A DNA stretch of 64,000 nucleotides. Source: Pantoea sp. Cy-639 (lineage in GTDB: Bacteria; Pseudomonadota; Gammaproteobacteria; Pseudomonadales; Pseudomonadaceae). Of this stretch, positions 37,490 to 47,995 are shown piece by piece. A program made the position numbers and the translations under genes. The stretch covers positions 186,001-250,000 of the forward strand of contig NZ_VWXI01000004.1 in NCBI RefSeq assembly GCF_011752525.1, in the 5' to 3' direction. The notes beneath the pieces were generated by a model. It was not told the DNA's origin. It did no database searches and was given only the letters and a program-made list of their open reading frames with translations. Position 1 is the stretch's first letter. Each line of letters begins with the position of its first letter.

Positions 37490-39703
37490 ATGCGCACAGG
37501 GATGTTTGCGCTCGCACTTGGGCTGTTGAGCCTGCGTTTGCTGCCGACCCTGCCATCGGTCGGGTGGCTGGCAGTCCTGCTGTTGCTCGCCCTTGGCTGC
37601 CTGATGAGCCGCGGCTGGCCGCTGGGTGTGTTTCTGTTGGGGCTGTGCTGGGCCTGTGGCTCGGCGCAACAGGTGCTCGACGATCGCCTTGCTGCCTCCC
37701 TGGACGGCCGCACCCTGTGGCTGGAGGGGCGGGTGATGGGGCTGCCGGCGCGTACCGAGCGCGGTGTGCGTTTCGAGCTGGAGCAGCCGGCGTCGCGCCG
37801 GGCAGCATTGCCACAGCGCCTGCAACTGAACTGGTTTGCCGGTCCCGAACTGCGTGCAGGGGAGCGCTGGCGTCTGGCGGTCAGCCTGCGGCGGCCGCAT
37901 GGCTTGCTCAATCCCCATGGTCCGGATCGTGAAGCCTTGCTGCTGGCACGACGTATCGGTGCGACAGGGACGGTCAAGGCCGGCGAGCGTCTTGAGGCGT
38001 CTGCGACGGGATGGCGCGATGACTTGCGCCGGCGTTTGCAGGCCGTGGATGCACAGGGGCGGGAGGCTATGCTGGTGGCCTTGGTGCTGGGCGATGGTGC
38101 GGGGCTGGCACGCCAGGACTGGCAAACCCTGCAGGCCACCGGCACGGTGCATCTGCTGGTCATTTCAGGGCAGCACATCGGTTTGCTGGCGGGATTGGTG
38201 TATGGCCTGGTGGCCGGCCTGGCTCGTCTGGGTATCTGGCCGGCGCGCTGGCCCTGGCTGCCCTGGGCGTGTGGCCTGGCCATGGCCGCGGCATTGGGCT
38301 ATGGCGGGTTGGCCGGGTTCGGCGTGCCGGTACAGCGAGCCTGTCTGATGCTGGCGGTGGTCTTGCTCTGGCGCCTGCGTTTTCGCCATATCGGCGCCGG
38401 GCTGCCCTTGCTGCTGGCGCTGCTCGGTGTGTTGCTGGTCGAGCCGCTGGCCAGCCTGTTGCCAGGTTTCTGGCTATCGTTCGCGGCGGTGGCGGTGCTG
38501 GTGCTGTGTTTCTCGGCGCGGCTGGGAGCCTGGCGGCCTTGGCAGGCGTGGAGTCGTGCCCAGTGGGTGATCGCCCTGGGGTTGTTGCCGGCGCTGCTGG
38601 CGCTGGGCTTGCCGGTGAGCCTGAGCGCGCCGCTGGTCAATCTGCTGGCGGTACCCTGGATCAGCTTTGCAGTGTTGCCGCCGGCACTGCTTGGTACTGC
38701 GCTGCTGCCGGTGCCTGGCGTGGGGGAGGGCTTGCTGTGGTTGGCGGGGTTGTCCCTGGACGGGCTGTTCCGTCTGCTGGCGCAGGTTGCTGGGTGGTTG
38801 CCGGCGTGGCTGCCGGAGCCGTTGCCGCCCTGGGCCTGGAGCCTGGTCGCGTTGGGGGCTCTGCTGGTCCTGCTGCCCCGTGGCGTGCCGCTGCGGCTGC
38901 CGGGCATGGTCTTGCTGCTGGCGCTGTGGGTGCCGCGCGAGCAAGTACCCCATGGCCAGGCGGAGCTCTGGCAACTGGATGTCGGGCAGGGGCTGGCGGT
39001 GTTGTTGCGGACCCGTCACCACGCGTTGCTGTATGACGCCGGCCCGGCCCTGGGCGGCAGCGACCTGGGGGAGAGCGTGGTGCTGCCGACCCTGCGCAAG
39101 CTTGGCGTGAAGCGCCTGGACCTGATGTTGATCAGCCATGCCCACGCCGACCATGCCGGCGGAGCGGCGGCGCTGCGTCGGGGGCTACCGGTGGCGCGGG
39201 TGCTGGTGGGTGAGCTCAAGGGGCTGGAGCCTGCCGAGCGCTGTCGCAGCGGCGAGCGCTGGCACTGGGATGGCGTTGACTTCGAGCTGTGGCATTGGCC
39301 GCAGGGACCTTCGAGCAACGAGCGCTCTTGCGTGCTGCGAGTGGTTGCCAATGGCGAGCGCCTGCTGTTGGCCGGCGACATGGAGGCCGAGGCGGAGCGG
39401 CGCTGGCTGCAGGGCCGGGAGGACCCGCGTATCGACTGGCTGCAGTCGCCGCACCATGGCAGTCGTACCTCGTCGACCGAGCCGTTCATCAAGGCGCTGG
39501 CGCCGCGCGGGGTGATGATCTCGCGAGGGCGTGGCAATGCGTTCGGGCACCCACATCCGAGGGTGCTCGAGCGCTATCGACGGCATGGGGTGCAGGTGCA
39601 TGACACGGCGCTCGAGGGGGCGTTGCGATTGCGCCTGGGCAGTCATGGTGAAGTGCTGGGTACGCGGGCGCAGCGGCGCTTCTGGCGATCCCAGGAAGAG
39701 TAG
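37490..39703 (+). CDS. comEC: DNA internalisation/competence protein ComEC/Rec2
   Basis: A 737-residue inner-membrane channel for transport of single-stranded DNA in natural transformation. It has an N-terminal DUF4131-like region with an OB-like segment, a Competence domain of many hydrophobic helices starting at VISGQHIGLLAG (about residue 224), and a C-terminal metallo-beta-lactamase domain with HAHADHAGG (about 549) and later SPHHGSRTS. All parts are present and in frame, so the gene looks intact. Confidence 0.93.
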   Translation: MRTGMFALALGLLSLRLLPTLPSVGWLAVLLLLALGCLMSRGWPLGVFLLGLCWACGSAQQVLDDRLAASLDGRTLWLEGRVMGLPARTERGVRFELEQPASRRAALPQRLQLNWFAGPELRAGERWRLAVSLRRPHGLLNPHGPDREALLLARRIGATGTVKAGERLEASATGWRDDLRRRLQAVDAQGREAMLVALVLGDGAGLARQDWQTLQATGTVHLLVISGQHIGLLAGLVYGLVAGLARLGIWPARWPWLPWACGLAMAAALGYGGLAGFGVPVQRACLMLAVVLLWRLRFRHIGAGLPLLLALLGVLLVEPLASLLPGFWLSFAAVAVLVLCFSARLGAWRPWQAWSRAQWVIALGLLPALLALGLPVSLSAPLVNLLAVPWISFAVLPPALLGTALLPVPGVGEGLLWLAGLSLDGLFRLLAQVAGWLPAWLPEPLPPWAWSLVALGALLVLLPRGVPLRLPGMVLLLALWVPREQVPHGQAELWQLDVGQGLAVLLRTRHHALLYDAGPALGGSDLGESVVLPTLRKLGVKRLDLMLISHAHADHAGGAAALRRGLPVARVLVGELKGLEPAERCRSGERWHWDGVDFELWHWPQGPSSNERSCVLRVVANGERLLLAGDMEAEAERRWLQGREDPRIDWLQSPHHGSRTSSTEPFIKALAPRGVMISRGRGNAFGHPHPRVLERYRRHGVQVHDTALEGALRLRLGSHGEVLGTRAQRRFWRSQEE

Positions 39704-39770
39704 CCCCGGCACGTATTGCGCAATGGTTGAGCTACGCTGGCGCGTAGAAACTTGATGCGCCAGCGATGGC

Positions 39771-39816
39771 GGGCACCGTTTGCGAGGCAAGCCCGCGCCC
39801 GCGCGATTTCAGATCG
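39771..39816. repeat. Degenerate REP element
   Basis: 'ggcgggcaccgtttgcgaggcaagcccgcgcccgcgcg' contains a 'gcaagcccgc' core in the gap between comEC and exbB. Confidence 0.45.
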
Positions 39817-39928
39817 CAGCGTTGATCTCTGTGCCGTCAGCCTGCCGTGCGATTCCCTGACCTCCGGCAGATGAGCCCCCCGCGTGCCTATGGTAAAGTG
39901 GCGGCCTTTTTCCGAGGGGATGCTTACT

Positions 39929-40564
39929 GTGTGGGAATTGGTCAAGTCTGGTGGCTGGATGATGCTGCCGATCATCCTGAGCTCCATCGCCGCCATGGCG
40001 ATCGTCGTCGAGCGCCTGTGGACCCTGCGTGCCAGCCGTGTCAGCCCGCCGCACCTGCTGGGCCAGGTGTGGATGTGGATCAAGGACAAGCAACTGACCA
40101 GTGACAAACTCAAGGCCCTGCGCGCCGATTCGCCGCTGGGCGAGATCCTCGCCGCCGGCCTGGCCAACTCGCGTCATGGTCGCGAGATCATGAAGGAGTG
40201 CATCGAAGAGGCCGCCTCGCGGGTCATTCACGAGCTCGAGCGCTATATCAGCACCCTCGGCACCATCGCTGCCATGGCCCCGCTGCTGGGCCTGCTGGGT
40301 ACCGTGCTGGGCATGATCGACATCTTCAGCGCCTTTATGGGCTCGCAGATGACCGCCAACGCCGCCGTGCTGGCCGGCGGTATCTCCAAGGCCCTGGTCA
40401 CCACCGCAGCCGGCCTGATGGTCGGTATCCCGGCAGTGTTCTTCCACCGCTTCCTGCTGCGCCGCATCGATGAGCTGGTGGTGGGCATGGAGCAGGAGGC
40501 GATCAAGCTGGTCGAGGTGCTGCAGGGCGACCGCGAAGTGGAAGTGGCCGGAGGCAAGGCGTGA
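39929..40564 (+). CDS. exbB: ExbB/TolQ-family proton-channel protein
   Basis: A 211-residue MotA/TolQ/ExbB protein with three membrane segments. The long C-terminal pair includes [16 protein letters not shown] and [25 protein letters not shown], the conserved channel helices. I chose the GTG start (VWELVKSGG) because GAGGGG lies 9 bp before it; an ATG 9 bp upstream abuts the RBS directly. It overlaps exbD. It energises an outer-membrane process through TonB or a Tol-like partner. Confidence 0.9.
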   Translation: MWELVKSGGWMMLPIILSSIAAMAIVVERLWTLRASRVSPPHLLGQVWMWIKDKQLTSDKLKALRADSPLGEILAAGLANSRHGREIMKECIEEAASRVIHELERYISTLGTIAAMAPLLGLLGTVLGMIDIFSAFMGSQMTANAAVLAGGISKALVTTAAGLMVGIPAVFFHRFLLRRIDELVVGMEQEAIKLVEVLQGDREVEVAGGKA

Positions 40565-40995
40565 AGTTCCGGCGCAACCGCCAGCGCGAAAGCGTCGACA
40601 TCAACCTGGCATCGCTGATCGACGTGGTGTTCGTGCTGCTGCTGTTCTTCGTGGTCACCACCACCTTCACCCGCGAGACCCAGTTGCGTGTCGAGCTGCC
40701 CGAGGCCGCGAGCGCCGAGCAGGCGCCGGCCGACCAGGGCAAACTGGTGGAAATCACCATCAGCGCCGACGGCGTGTACTCGGTGAACAACCATCTGCTG
40801 CCCAAGAGCGACCTGGCGACCCTGAGCGAGGCGATCGAGAAGGAGTCCGCTGGCGACATCACCCTGCCACTGGCCATCAGTGCCGACGGCAAGACCCCGC
40901 ACCAGGCTGTGATCACCGCAATGGACGCGGCCGGCAAGCTCGGCTTCAGCAAGTTGCGCATGACCACCGTCGAGGCTGCGCAGGGCAATCCCTGA
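40561..40995 (+). CDS. exbD: ExbD/TolR-family protein
   Basis: A 144-residue partner of ExbB with a short cytoplasmic N-terminus, one membrane helix with the conserved Asp ([18 protein letters not shown]) and a periplasmic domain. GTG start within GTGA overlaps the exbB stop. The lpxK start overlaps its own stop. This exbB-exbD-lpxK order is typical of pseudomonads and ties proton-driven envelope work to lipid A synthesis. Confidence 0.93.
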   Translation: MKFRRNRQRESVDINLASLIDVVFVLLLFFVVTTTFTRETQLRVELPEAASAEQAPADQGKLVEITISADGVYSVNNHLLPKSDLATLSEAIEKESAGDITLPLAISADGKTPHQAVITAMDAAGKLGFSKLRMTTVEAAQGNP

Positions 40996-42005
40996 TGGCT
41001 TTCGCCGACCGTCTGCTCGCCGCCTGGTACACCGGGCATCCGGCGCTGGCGCTGTTGCGTCCCCTGGAGGCCCTGTACCGCCGGGTGGTAATGCGCAAGC
41101 GCGCGCGTTTTGTCAGCGGCGAGAGCGCCAGCTACCGTGCCCCGGTACCCGTGATCGTGGTAGGCAACATCACTGTCGGTGGTACCGGCAAGACGCCGAT
41201 GATCCTCTGGCTGATCGAGCACTGCCGTCAGCAGGGGCTCAAGGTCGGCGTGGTCAGTCGTGGCTATGGCGCCAAGCCCCCTGAGTATCCGTGGCGCGTC
41301 GCTGCCGACCAGTCGGCCGATCAGGCCGGCGACGAACCCTTGCTGATCGTCCAGCGCACCGGCGTGCCGCTGGTGATCGACCCTGACCGCTCCCGTGCCG
41401 TGCAGGCGTTGCTGGCCAGTGATGCGCCGGACCTGATCCTCTGCGACGACGGCATGCAGCACTACCGCCTGGGGCGTGACCTGGAGCTGGTGCTGATCGA
41501 CGCCGCCCGTGGCCTGGGTAACCGCCGCTGCCTGCCGGCCGGTCCGCTGCGCGAGCCGGTCGAACGCCTGGACGCTGTCGATGCGGTGTTGTTCAACGGC
41601 GCCGAGGCTGATCGTGACGACGGCTTTGCCTTCCACCTGCAGCCCTCGGCCCTGATCAACCTGCGCAGCGGCGAACGCCGCGAGCTTGACCTGTTTCCCG
41701 CTGGCCAGGCGTTGCACGCCGTGGCTGGCATCGGCAACCCTCAACGTTTCTTCAACACCCTGCTGGGGCTAAACTGGCAGCCGGTGCCGCATCCGTTCGC
41801 CGATCATGCGCCGTACAGCCGCGAGGTGCTGTCGTTCAGCCCATCGCTGCCGCTGGTGATGACCGAAAAAGATGCGGTGAAATGCCGACCATTCGCTGCT
41901 GACGACTGGTGGTACCTGGCTGTCGACGCTGTGCCGTCGCCGGCGTTCCGCGCCTGGTTCGACGTGCAGCTCGACCGTCTGTTGCCTGGCCGTCCCCGGC
42001 CCTGA
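40995..42005 (+). CDS. lpxK: Tetraacyldisaccharide 4'-kinase
   Basis: A 336-residue inner-membrane kinase adding the 4'-phosphate in lipid A synthesis. It has an N-terminal anchor, Walker [14 protein letters not shown], 'VVSRGYG', and '[21 protein letters not shown]'. The tail holds the 'MTEKDAVKC' block. Start overlaps exbD as TGATG. Confidence 0.96.
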   Translation: MAFADRLLAAWYTGHPALALLRPLEALYRRVVMRKRARFVSGESASYRAPVPVIVVGNITVGGTGKTPMILWLIEHCRQQGLKVGVVSRGYGAKPPEYPWRVAADQSADQAGDEPLLIVQRTGVPLVIDPDRSRAVQALLASDAPDLILCDDGMQHYRLGRDLELVLIDAARGLGNRRCLPAGPLREPVERLDAVDAVLFNGAEADRDDGFAFHLQPSALINLRSGERRELDLFPAGQALHAVAGIGNPQRFFNTLLGLNWQPVPHPFADHAPYSREVLSFSPSLPLVMTEKDAVKCRPFAADDWWYLAVDAVPSPAFRAWFDVQLDRLLPGRPRP

Positions 42006-42046
42006 GCCTTTTTCATTTTCCGGCCATTGGCCTCTAGGAAACCTCC

Positions 42047-42232
42047 ATGGACACCAAACTGCTCGACATCCTGGCTTGCCCGATCACCAAAGGCCCACTC
42101 AAGCTCAGCGCCGACAAGACCGAACTGATCAGCAAGGGGGCGGGCCTGGCCTATCCGATCCGCGACGGCATCCCGGTGATGCTGGAGAGCGAGGCGCGCA
42201 CCCTGACCGACGAAGAGCGTCTGGACAAATGA
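42047..42232 (+). CDS. ycaR: Trm112/YcaR-family protein
   Basis: A 61-residue protein with [12 protein letters not shown], then [13 protein letters not shown] and LTDEE. The family often sits between lpxK and kdsB. Only one of the usual zinc-site Cys residues (LACP) remains, as in other gammaproteobacterial copies. ATGA overlap couples it to kdsB. Confidence 0.9.
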   Translation: MDTKLLDILACPITKGPLKLSADKTELISKGAGLAYPIRDGIPVMLESEARTLTDEERLDK

Positions 42233-42993
42233 GCCTGGATTTCACCGTGGTGATTCCTGCCCGGCTGCGCTCCACGCGCTTGCCGGGCAAGCCGTTGCTG
42301 TCGATCGCCGGCAAGCCGATGATCCAGCACGTCTGGGAGCAGGCGCGCAAGAGCGGTGCTTCCCGCGTGGTCATCGCCACTGACGATGCCAGCATCGTGG
42401 AAGCTTGCCAGGGGTTCGGCGCCGAGGTGCTGATGACCCGTGCCGACCATGAGTCGGGCACCGATCGCCTGGCCGAGGTCGCCGCCCAGCTGGGCCTGGC
42501 TGCCGATGCCATCGTGGTCAACGTACAGGGCGACGAGCCGCTGATCCCGCCGGTGATCATCGACCAGGTCGCGGCCAACCTCGCCGCGCATCCCGAGGCC
42601 GGCATCGCCACTCTGGCCGAGCCGATCCATGAGCCGCAGAGCGTGTTCAACCCTAACGCGGTCAAGGTCACCAGCGACAAGCACGGACTGGCCCTGACCT
42701 TCAGCCGCGCACCGCTGCCCTGGGCCCGCGATGCCTTCGCCAAGGACCGCGACCAGTTGCCGGAGGGCGTGCCGTACCGCCGCCATATCGGCATGTACGC
42801 CTACCGTGTCGGCTTCCTCCAGGACTTCGTCGGCTGGGGGCCGTGCTGGCTCGAGCAGACCGAGGCACTGGAGCAATTGCGTGCCCTGTGGCACGGCGTG
42901 CGCATTCATGTCGCCGATGCCATCGAGGCACCGGCCGTGGGTGTCGATACCCCTGAAGACCTGGAGCGCGTAAGGCGCTTGCTGGAGGCCTGA
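42229..42993 (+). CDS. kdsB: CMP-KDO synthetase (3-deoxy-manno-octulosonate cytidylyltransferase)
   Basis: A 254-residue nucleotidyltransferase that activates KDO with CTP for attachment to lipid A. N-terminal [17 protein letters not shown] binds CTP, with '[12 protein letters not shown]', '[13 protein letters not shown]' (metal Asp) and the C-terminal '[12 protein letters not shown]' block. It overlaps both neighbours (ATGA, TGATG). Confidence 0.96.
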   Translation: MSLDFTVVIPARLRSTRLPGKPLLSIAGKPMIQHVWEQARKSGASRVVIATDDASIVEACQGFGAEVLMTRADHESGTDRLAEVAAQLGLAADAIVVNVQGDEPLIPPVIIDQVAANLAAHPEAGIATLAEPIHEPQSVFNPNAVKVTSDKHGLALTFSRAPLPWARDAFAKDRDQLPEGVPYRRHIGMYAYRVGFLQDFVGWGPCWLEQTEALEQLRALWHGVRIHVADAIEAPAVGVDTPEDLERVRRLLEA

Positions 42994-43457
42994 TGCGCGT
43001 CCTGTTCGTCTGTCTCGGCAATATCTGCCGTTCGCCCACCGCAGAGGGGGTGCTGCGCCACCAGTTGCAGGCCGCGGGGCTGGGCGAGGTGGTCCATGTA
43101 GCGTCGGCCGGTACCGGCGACTGGCACGTGGGCAAGGCCCCCGACAGCCGTACCTGCAAGGCCGCGCTGGCGCGTGGCTACGACTTGTCGCGCCAGCGCG
43201 CGCAGCAGGTCAAGGCAGCCCATTTCAATGAGTACGACCTGATCCTGGCGATGGACAAGAGCAACCTGGGCAATCTGCAGGCCTTGCGACCGCACAATGC
43301 CACGGGTGAGCTCGACCTGTTCCTGCGCCGCTATGGTGCGGTCCTGGACGAAGTGCCCGACCCTTACTACGGCGGCGCTGAAGGCTTCGAGCAGGTCCTG
43401 GACCTGATCGAGGCGGCCTGCAGCGAGCTGGTCGTGGAAATCAAGGGGCGGCTATGA
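42993..43457 (+). CDS. Low-molecular-weight protein-tyrosine phosphatase
   Basis: A 154-residue LMW-PTP. The P-loop reads CLGNICRS with Cys7 and Arg13, and the general-acid Asp is in DEVPDPYYGG. Members in envelope gene clusters often act on tyrosine kinases that control exopolysaccharide. Here it is translationally coupled to kdsB and murB, but no kinase gene is nearby. Confidence 0.93.
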   Translation: MRVLFVCLGNICRSPTAEGVLRHQLQAAGLGEVVHVASAGTGDWHVGKAPDSRTCKAALARGYDLSRQRAQQVKAAHFNEYDLILAMDKSNLGNLQALRPHNATGELDLFLRRYGAVLDEVPDPYYGGAEGFEQVLDLIEAACSELVVEIKGRL

Positions 43458-44473
43458 CGGCGAATTGGCAGGAGCACGTATCGCTCAAGCCCTACAACAC
43501 ATTCGGCATCGATGTCCGCGCGCGTTACTTCGTCCAGGCCCATGACGATGACGAAGTGCGTCGGGCGCTGTCTCTGGCCAGCGAGCGGCAACTGCCGGTG
43601 CTGGTCATCGGTGGCGGTAGCAATCTGCTGTTGACCCGCGATATCGATGCCCTGGTGCTGCACATGGCCAGTCGTGGCCGTCGCCTGCTTGGCGATGACG
43701 GGGAGCGAGTGGTGGTCGAGGCGCAAGCCGGCGAGCCCTGGCACGCCTTCGTGCAGTGGAGTCTCGACCAGGGCCTGTGCGGGCTGGAGAACCTCAGCCT
43801 GATCCCCGGCACGGTCGGTGCAGCGCCGATGCAGAATGTCGGCGCCTATGGCGTGGAGATCAAGGATGTGTTCGCCGGGTTGACCGCGCTGGATCGTGAA
43901 ACCGGTGAACTGCGTGACTTCTCCTTGGCCGAATGCGCGTTCGCCTACCGTGACAGCGTGTTCAAGCGCAATCCGGGGCGTTGGCTGATCTTGCGCGTGC
44001 GCTTCGCCCTCAGTCGTTCGTTGCAGGCACACCTGGACTATGGGCCGGTGCGTCAGCGCCTGCTGGAGCAGGGGATCGAGCAACCGACGGCCAAGGCGAT
44101 CAGCGAGGCGATCTGCAGCATTCGCCGAGAGAAGCTGCCGGATCCTGCGGAGCTGGGCAATGCTGGGAGTTTCTTCAAGAATCCGGTGGTGCCGGTGGCG
44201 GTGGCCGAGCGTATTCGTGAGCAGTTCCCGGGCGTGGTGGCTTACCCGCAGGCCGACGGCCAGGTGAAGCTGGCGGCGGGCTGGCTGATCGAGCAGGCGG
44301 GCTGGAAGGGCTATCGTGAGGGCGATGCCGGCGTGCACCGTTTGCAGTCCTTGGTGCTGGTCAATTATGGCCAGGCGAGCGGGGCGCAGTTGCACGCCTT
44401 GGCGCAGCGCATCCAGGCGGACATCCTCGAACGGTTCGGGGTGGCGCTGGAGATGGAGCCGAACCTGTACTGA
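43454..44473 (+). CDS. murB: UDP-N-acetylenolpyruvoylglucosamine reductase
   Basis: A 339-residue FAD enzyme that makes UDP-MurNAc from the MurA product. It has the FAD-binding 'VIGGGSNLLLTRD', 'LSLIPGTVGAAPMQNVGAYGVEI' and the catalytic Ser in NAGSFFKNP. The C-terminal type I extension ('AGWLIEQAGWKGYREGDAGVH') is present. It overlaps the phosphatase gene by 4 bp. Last gene of the chain starting at exbB. Confidence 0.96.
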   Translation: MTANWQEHVSLKPYNTFGIDVRARYFVQAHDDDEVRRALSLASERQLPVLVIGGGSNLLLTRDIDALVLHMASRGRRLLGDDGERVVVEAQAGEPWHAFVQWSLDQGLCGLENLSLIPGTVGAAPMQNVGAYGVEIKDVFAGLTALDRETGELRDFSLAECAFAYRDSVFKRNPGRWLILRVRFALSRSLQAHLDYGPVRQRLLEQGIEQPTAKAISEAICSIRREKLPDPAELGNAGSFFKNPVVPVAVAERIREQFPGVVAYPQADGQVKLAAGWLIEQAGWKGYREGDAGVHRLQSLVLVNYGQASGAQLHALAQRIQADILERFGVALEMEPNLY

Positions 44474-44509
44474 CCCGCTATCACCGACGAAGTCGGTGCC
44501 AGGCACTGC

Positions 44510-44667
44510 TAGGGTCTGTACGAAAAGCCTTGATACTTGTTCATGCTGCGTTGAAAACAGCCTCGGAATGCTCATGTACTCCAGTACAGTCGTGCGCGAC
44601 TCCGACCGTTCCTCGGCTGTTTTCGCCTTGCCTGACCTGCGTCTCAAGACTTTTCGTACAGACCCTA
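44510..44667. mobile_element. 158-bp MITE-like palindrome
   Basis: Terminal inverted repeats of 24 bp with one mismatch (tagggtctgtacgaaaag...). Inside are a second pair (gaaaacagcc.cggaa against ttcc.cggctgttttc) and a short central palindrome (tgtac/gtaca), so the whole element can fold into a long cruciform. A TA dinucleotide at each outer edge is a possible target duplication. No coding capacity is seen. It lies between convergent murB and rne. Confidence 0.7.
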
Positions 44668-44690
44668 ACGACTTACCTGACAGCAGCAAA

Positions 44691-44728
44691 GAAAAAGCCC
44701 CGCCAGTTCGCACTGGCGGGGCTTTTTC
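44691..44728. terminator. Bidirectional terminator between murB and rne
   Basis: gaaaaagccccgccag/ctggcggggctttttc, a 16-bp stem with A- and T-run flanks suited to ending rne from one side and the murB operon from the other. Confidence 0.92.
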
Positions 44729-44743
44729 ATTCAGCCGTTGCTA

Positions 44744-47700
44744 TCAACCGTGATGAGGCTTGTGCTCTTCGGCGGTTGCCAGGGCTTCAGCCGGGGCTGC
44801 CTGGGCGGCGGCCTGTGCAGCTGCTGCGGCGGCTTCGGCTTCACGCTTGCGGCGACGCACTTCACGTGGGTCGTTCGGCGCGCGGCCGTTGGACAGCATG
44901 ACGGTTGACGGCTCGACCGGCGCTTCGACCGGAGTCGGCTCGGCAACTGCTGGAGCAGGCTCGGCCACAGGGGCTTCGACCACTTCAGGCTGGGCTTCGG
45001 CGACCGGAGCGGGTTGCTCGGCGGCCGGTGCTTCGACTGCAGTCACTTCAGCGACCTGTGCCTGCTCGATTTCGCTTGCGTCCACCACTGGGGCCTGTTC
45101 GGCCGCCACAGGTTCCACAGGTGCTTCGGCAACGGCAGCAGGCTGCTCGGCGACGGTCTCTTCAACTGCTGGCTGAGGTGCGACCTCGACCACCGGCTCG
45201 ATGCTCGACTCGACGGCTGCGACGGGCTCGCTGATCGGCTGCTCGACCACTGGGGCGATCTCGATCTGCTCGCTGACGACCTCGACGGTCTCGACCTGGG
45301 CTTGCTCGACCACCTCGGTGGCGCGCTCGGCCTGCTGGTTGGCTTCGGCCTCGGCCTCGGCGCTGATGTTGCTGGTGGCAACAGCGGCGGTGACGGCGAT
45401 ACCCGCGGCCAGTTCGGCGCCCAGCGCGGTAGCCTGGTGCTGTTGCAGCGGCTGCTCGTCGCCGGCTTCGTCGTCGCCGCCTTCGATCAGTTCGCCATTG
45501 GCGTTGCGCTGGCGTTCACGACGGTTGCTACGACGACGCTGGCCGCGAGAGCGACGGCGCGGACGCTCGCCATCGGTGCCTTCCTGCTCGTCCTGCAGCA
45601 GCTCTTCGTTCGGCAGTTGCTCTTCGTTCAGTTCGGCGGCCTGCTCGGCAACCAGCTCGTCAGGGCGGGGCTGGCGCTCTTCGCGTGGCGGGCGCGGCTG
45701 ACGCTCTTCGCGCGGTGCGCGCTCTTCACGTGGCTGGCGTTCTTCACGCGGGGCGCGTTCTTCGCGTGGTGCGCGCTCCTCGCGCGGAGCACGTTCTTCA
45801 CGTGGCTGGCGCTCTTCACGCGGGGCACGTTCTTCACGTGGCGCGCGTTCTTCGCGTGGGCTGCGCTCTTCGCGGGCTACACGCTCTTCACGTGGTGCGC
45901 GCTCCTCGCGTGGCTGGCGCTCTTCGCGGGCGACGGCTGGCACGGCGTCCAGCGGCTCGCGCAGTTCGCGCACGCGTTCTTCGCGATTGCCGCGACGGTC
46001 TTCGCGTGGCTGGCGTGGCTGACGCTCTTCGCGCGGTGCACGTTCTTCACGTGGGGCGCGTTCTTCGCGAGGGGCACGTTCTTCACGTGGTTGGCGCTCT
46101 TCACGCGGTGCACGCTCGCTACGCTCTTCGCGCGGCTTGCGCTCTTCGTCGCGGCGGCCGTTGCGGTTGCGGCTCTGCTGACGGCCGTTGCGGCGCTCTT
46201 CGTTGCGTGCCGGGCGCTCGGTGGCGGGCTTCTCGGTGCTCACGGCCGGTGCGGCGGCAGGTTCGTCCTTGCCGGCGAACAGGCTGACCAGCGACTTGAC
46301 CAGGCCCTTGAACAGGCTTGGCTCCGGTGCGCTTGGCGCGGCAGACGCTACCGGTGCGGCGGCCGGCTGTGGCTCCTCGGCGGTCGGGGCCGGGGCGTTG
46401 GCGCGGGCTGGCGCGGTCTTCACCGCGGCTTCCTGGCGTACCAGGGTGCGGGTGGCGGTCGGCTGCGGTGCCTCTTCGGTCTCGGAAGCGGCGATCTCGT
46501 AGCTGGACTGGTTGTTCAGCACGTCCGGGTTGTCGTCGCGCAGGCGCTGGACTTCGAAGTGCGGGGTTTCCAGGTGATCGTTCGGCAGGATGATGATGCG
46601 CGCGCGAGTGCGCAGTTCGATCTTGGTGATCGAGTTGCGTTTCTCGTTGAGCAGGAATGCGGCCACCGGGATCGGCACCTGGGCACGTACTTCGGCGGTA
46701 CGGTCCTTCAGGGCTTCTTCCTCGATCAGGCGCAGGATGGCCAGCGACAGCGACTCGACGTCACGGATGATACCGGTACCGGAGCAGCGCGGGCAGACGA
46801 TGCCGCTGCTTTCGCCCAGCGACGGACGCAGGCGCTGGCGGGACATTTCCAGCAGGCCGAAGCGCGAGATGCGGCCTACCTGCACGCGGGCGCGGTCGGC
46901 TTCCAGGCATTCACGCACGCGCTCTTCGACGGCGCGCTGGTTCTTGGCCGGGGTCATGTCGATGAAGTCGATGACGATCAGGCCGCCGATGTCGCGCAGG
47001 CGCAGCTGGCGGGCGATTTCTTCGGCCGCTTCCAGGTTGGTCTGCAGGGCGGTTTCCTCGATGTCGCTGCCCTTGGTGGCGCGCGCCGAGTTGATGTCGA
47101 TGGAGACCAGGGCCTCGGTCGGGTCGATGACGATCGAGCCGCCGGACGGCAGGTCGACGACGCGCTGGAAGGCGGTCTCGATCTGGCTTTCGATCTGGAA
47201 GCGGTTGAACAGCGGCACGCTGTCTTCGTACAGCTTCACCTTGCTGGCGTACTGCGGCATCACCTGGCGGATGAAGGTCAGGGCTTCTTCCTGGGCGTCG
47301 ATGCTGTCGATCAGCACTTCGCCGATGTCCTGGCGCAGGTAGTCGCGGATGGCGCGGATGATGACGTTGCTTTCCTGGTAGATCAGGAACGGCGCGACGC
47401 GGTCTTGCGAGGCTTCCTTGATGGCGGTCCACAGCTGCAGCAGGTAGTCGAGGTCCCACTGCATTTCTTCGCTGCTGCGGCCAAGGCCGGCGGTGCGCAC
47501 GATCAGGCCCATGTCGCCCGGAACGGTCAGGCCGTTCAGCGCTTCACGCAGTTCGTTGCGCTCTTCGCCTTCGATGCGGCGGGAGATGCCACCGGCGCGC
47601 GGGTTGTTGGGCATCAGCACCAGGTAGCGACCGGCCAGGCTGATGAAGGTGGTCAGGGCGGCGCCTTTGTTGCCGCGCTCTTCCTTCTCGACCTGGACGA

Positions 47701-47995
47701 TGACTTCCTGGCCTTCGCTCAGTACTTCCTTGATGTTGACGCGGCCTTCGGGGGCCTTCTTGAAGTACTCGCGGGAAATTTCCTTGAGGGGCAGGAAGCC
47801 GTGACGTTCGGAGCCGAAGTCGACGAACGCGGCTTCGAGGCTTGGCTCGATCCGGGTGATCTTGCCTTTGTAGATGTTGGCCTTCTTCTGCTCGCGCGCC
47901 CCGGACTCGATGTCCAGGTCGTAGAGGCGTTGGCCGTCCACCAGGGCTACACGCAACTCTTCGGGTTGAGTTGCGTTAATCAGCATTCTTTTCAT
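44744..47995 (-). CDS. rne: Ribonuclease E
   Basis: A 1083-residue endoribonuclease that starts mRNA decay and processes rRNA and tRNA; its tail scaffolds the degradosome. The N-terminal half (about 1-520) has an S1 domain, the catalytic block [18 protein letters not shown], and the zinc link CPRCSGTG. The tail starts with an anchor-like amphipathic region ([16 protein letters not shown]), then a long Arg/Glu-rich region with PREER units, and ends in an acidic, Pro/Ala-rich part and a conserved KPHHG-like end. Start is [10 protein letters not shown]. Confidence 0.97.
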   Translation of the reverse strand: MKRMLINATQPEELRVALVDGQRLYDLDIESGAREQKKANIYKGKITRIEPSLEAAFVDFGSERHGFLPLKEISREYFKKAPEGRVNIKEVLSEGQEVIVQVEKEERGNKGAALTTFISLAGRYLVLMPNNPRAGGISRRIEGEERNELREALNGLTVPGDMGLIVRTAGLGRSSEEMQWDLDYLLQLWTAIKEASQDRVAPFLIYQESNVIIRAIRDYLRQDIGEVLIDSIDAQEEALTFIRQVMPQYASKVKLYEDSVPLFNRFQIESQIETAFQRVVDLPSGGSIVIDPTEALVSIDINSARATKGSDIEETALQTNLEAAEEIARQLRLRDIGGLIVIDFIDMTPAKNQRAVEERVRECLEADRARVQVGRISRFGLLEMSRQRLRPSLGESSGIVCPRCSGTGIIRDVESLSLAILRLIEEEALKDRTAEVRAQVPIPVAAFLLNEKRNSITKIELRTRARIIILPNDHLETPHFEVQRLRDDNPDVLNNQSSYEIAASETEEAPQPTATRTLVRQEAAVKTAPARANAPAPTAEEPQPAAAPVASAAPSAPEPSLFKGLVKSLVSLFAGKDEPAAAPAVSTEKPATERPARNEERRNGRQQSRNRNGRRDEERKPREERSERAPREERQPREERAPREERAPREERAPREERQPRQPREDRRGNREERVRELREPLDAVPAVAREERQPREERAPREERVAREERSPREERAPREERAPREERQPREERAPREERAPREERAPREERQPREERAPREERQPRPPREERQPRPDELVAEQAAELNEEQLPNEELLQDEQEGTDGERPRRRSRGQRRRSNRRERQRNANGELIEGGDDEAGDEQPLQQHQATALGAELAAGIAVTAAVATSNISAEAEAEANQQAERATEVVEQAQVETVEVVSEQIEIAPVVEQPISEPVAAVESSIEPVVEVAPQPAVEETVAEQPAAVAEAPVEPVAAEQAPVVDASEIEQAQVAEVTAVEAPAAEQPAPVAEAQPEVVEAPVAEPAPAVAEPTPVEAPVEPSTVMLSNGRAPNDPREVRRRKREAEAAAAAAQAAAQAAPAEALATAEEHKPHHG
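45660..46130 (-). repeat. PREER repeat tract inside rne
   Basis: About 25 tandem copies of a 7-8 residue unit (variants of R-E-E-R-A/Q-P) occur, with matching DNA repetition (cgtggcgcgctcttc variants). This is the RNA-binding, Arg-rich part of RNase E. Such tracts often vary in copy number between strains. Confidence 0.85.

Noticed and set aside
45660..46130. Regularly spaced repeats resembling a CRISPR array
   Set aside because: The repeats are 21-24 bp codon repeats inside rne with no unique spacers, and no cas genes are in the window.
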